Positions 63,323 through 64,000 of a DNA stretch of 64,000 nucleotides are shown here, one piece after another (position 1 is the stretch's first letter; each line of letters starts with the position of its first letter). The stretch comes from Phymatolithon calcareum. Taxonomy: Eukaryota > Rhodophyta > Florideophyceae > Hapalidiales. The stretch is taken from positions 2,294,001-2,358,000 of the forward strand of contig OZ345368.1 in NCBI GenBank assembly GCA_977006965.1, given 5' to 3'. The notes beneath the pieces were generated by a model, which worked only from the letters and a program-made list of their open reading frames with translations, did no database searches and was not told the origin of the DNA. The position numbers and the translations under genes were made by a program.

Positions 63323-64000
63323 ATTGGTCCTCTCAGAGATTAAAATTTGCAGATTTTGCAATTTAAAAAAATTGACAATTTTACGTTTTTGCCAATATTT
63401 TGGCTATTGAAAAGTTGGACGTTTCAGAAATTCTGATGATTCCCGCCTTCTTTGAGACTTTCGAAGAGGCGTTTTGAAGCGCCTCCCTTACTTAAATTCT
63501 CAAAAATCCTCCAGATTTCGCATATTGAAATCATTTTCCACTCCACGAGTACCACTGGCTCCCCGTTTCCTGTATCCCTTGGACACGATTGCTTCGTGGC
63601 CTGCCGATGTTCTTTAGAGCAGTGGCAGGAGGTACCGCTACATGCTTTGTTCTAATTTCGTAACTACTATGTCATAGAATTATCAGCATGCACCATCTCT
63701 GACAATGTCGTTCATATCACCCATTCTTGTTTCCGCTCGAACACTCCCTAATCTCACTCTGAATATTCACTTGAACCTTAACCATCATTGAATATTTTCA
63801 GATCTACCAACATTAACCACAACTATGTACTCGCGCAATAAAGGACCTGTACAAGCACTCTTTACATACACGATACACATTCTCGATTTCCTTGTCACCA
63901 TCAGCATCTTCTACACTTCCTAATATCACGTCCGATGTGCCCCAAGATTCGACAGCGGTAACAGTCTTTGGCATTAAGAAGCGACAGCTTCCACCTCGTG
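63323..64000. other. No supported gene
   Basis: Short frames only; no motif, repeat or RNA gene recognised up to the window end. Confidence 0.4.

Noticed and set aside
1-64000. CRISPR arrays or bacterial operons
   Set aside because: No regularly spaced short repeats with unique spacers and no operon-like gene order; the content is eukaryotic.

Overview
The window is nuclear DNA of a eukaryote. Long intron-free reading frames (a 1390-codon Sel1-repeat protein and two 530-550 codon glycine-rich-domain proteins) sit in a sea of transposable elements, including an LTR retrotransposon of Ty1/copia order, several non-LTR (LINE) insertions, and remnants of CACTA-like, piggyBac-like and Harbinger-like DNA transposons. 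There are no bacterial operons, ribosome binding sites, rRNAs, convincing tRNAs or CRISPR arrays. Intron-poor genes with copia elements and GRDP-type glycine-rich proteins would fit a red alga such as a florideophyte, but oomycetes or other algae cannot be excluded from sequence alone; this assignment is an inference of low confidence.

Layout. 1-12.4 kb: a split CACTA-like transposase (1.7-4.6 kb), a 542-bp MITE with perfect terminal repeats (5.0-5.5 kb), LINE fragments, a 300-bp inverted repeat, and a small acidic-protein gene with a TATA box (10.8-11.5 kb). 12.4-17.8 kb: first copy of a duplicated block (D1, plus a truncated pseudogene called D3). 18.6-24.8 kb: a complete, young copia-like retrotransposon whose gag and pol are joined by what looks like a textbook -1 frameshift signal (slippery heptamer, 6-nt spacer, H-type pseudoknot). 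25.4-27.1 kb: a GC-rich UBX-domain gene on the minus strand whose 5' end is cut by a LINE, itself cut by a second LINE. 28.8-32.9 kb: a large membrane-anchored Sel1-repeat protein. 35.0-44.2 kb: block D2, carrying a glycine-rich-domain gene and three LINE insertions. 45-47.3 kb: a hypothetical gene and a piggyBac-like relic. 48.2-61.7 kb: the second copies of D1, D3 and D2 in the same order and orientation. 61.7-64 kb: a decayed Harbinger-like element and a 53-bp tandem repeat.

The main structural story is that D1-D3-D2 occurs twice in the same order (12.4-44.2 kb and 48.2-61.7 kb), so this is an old direct segmental duplication. The right copy keeps empty target sites for four insertions found only in the left copy, which proves those insertions and gives their exact target-site duplications. 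In the left copy the glycine-rich-domain gene has a stop at codon 12, the D3 gene is a truncated pseudogene and a small frame in D1 is shifted, while the right-hand counterparts are open. The left copy therefore looks like the decaying one.
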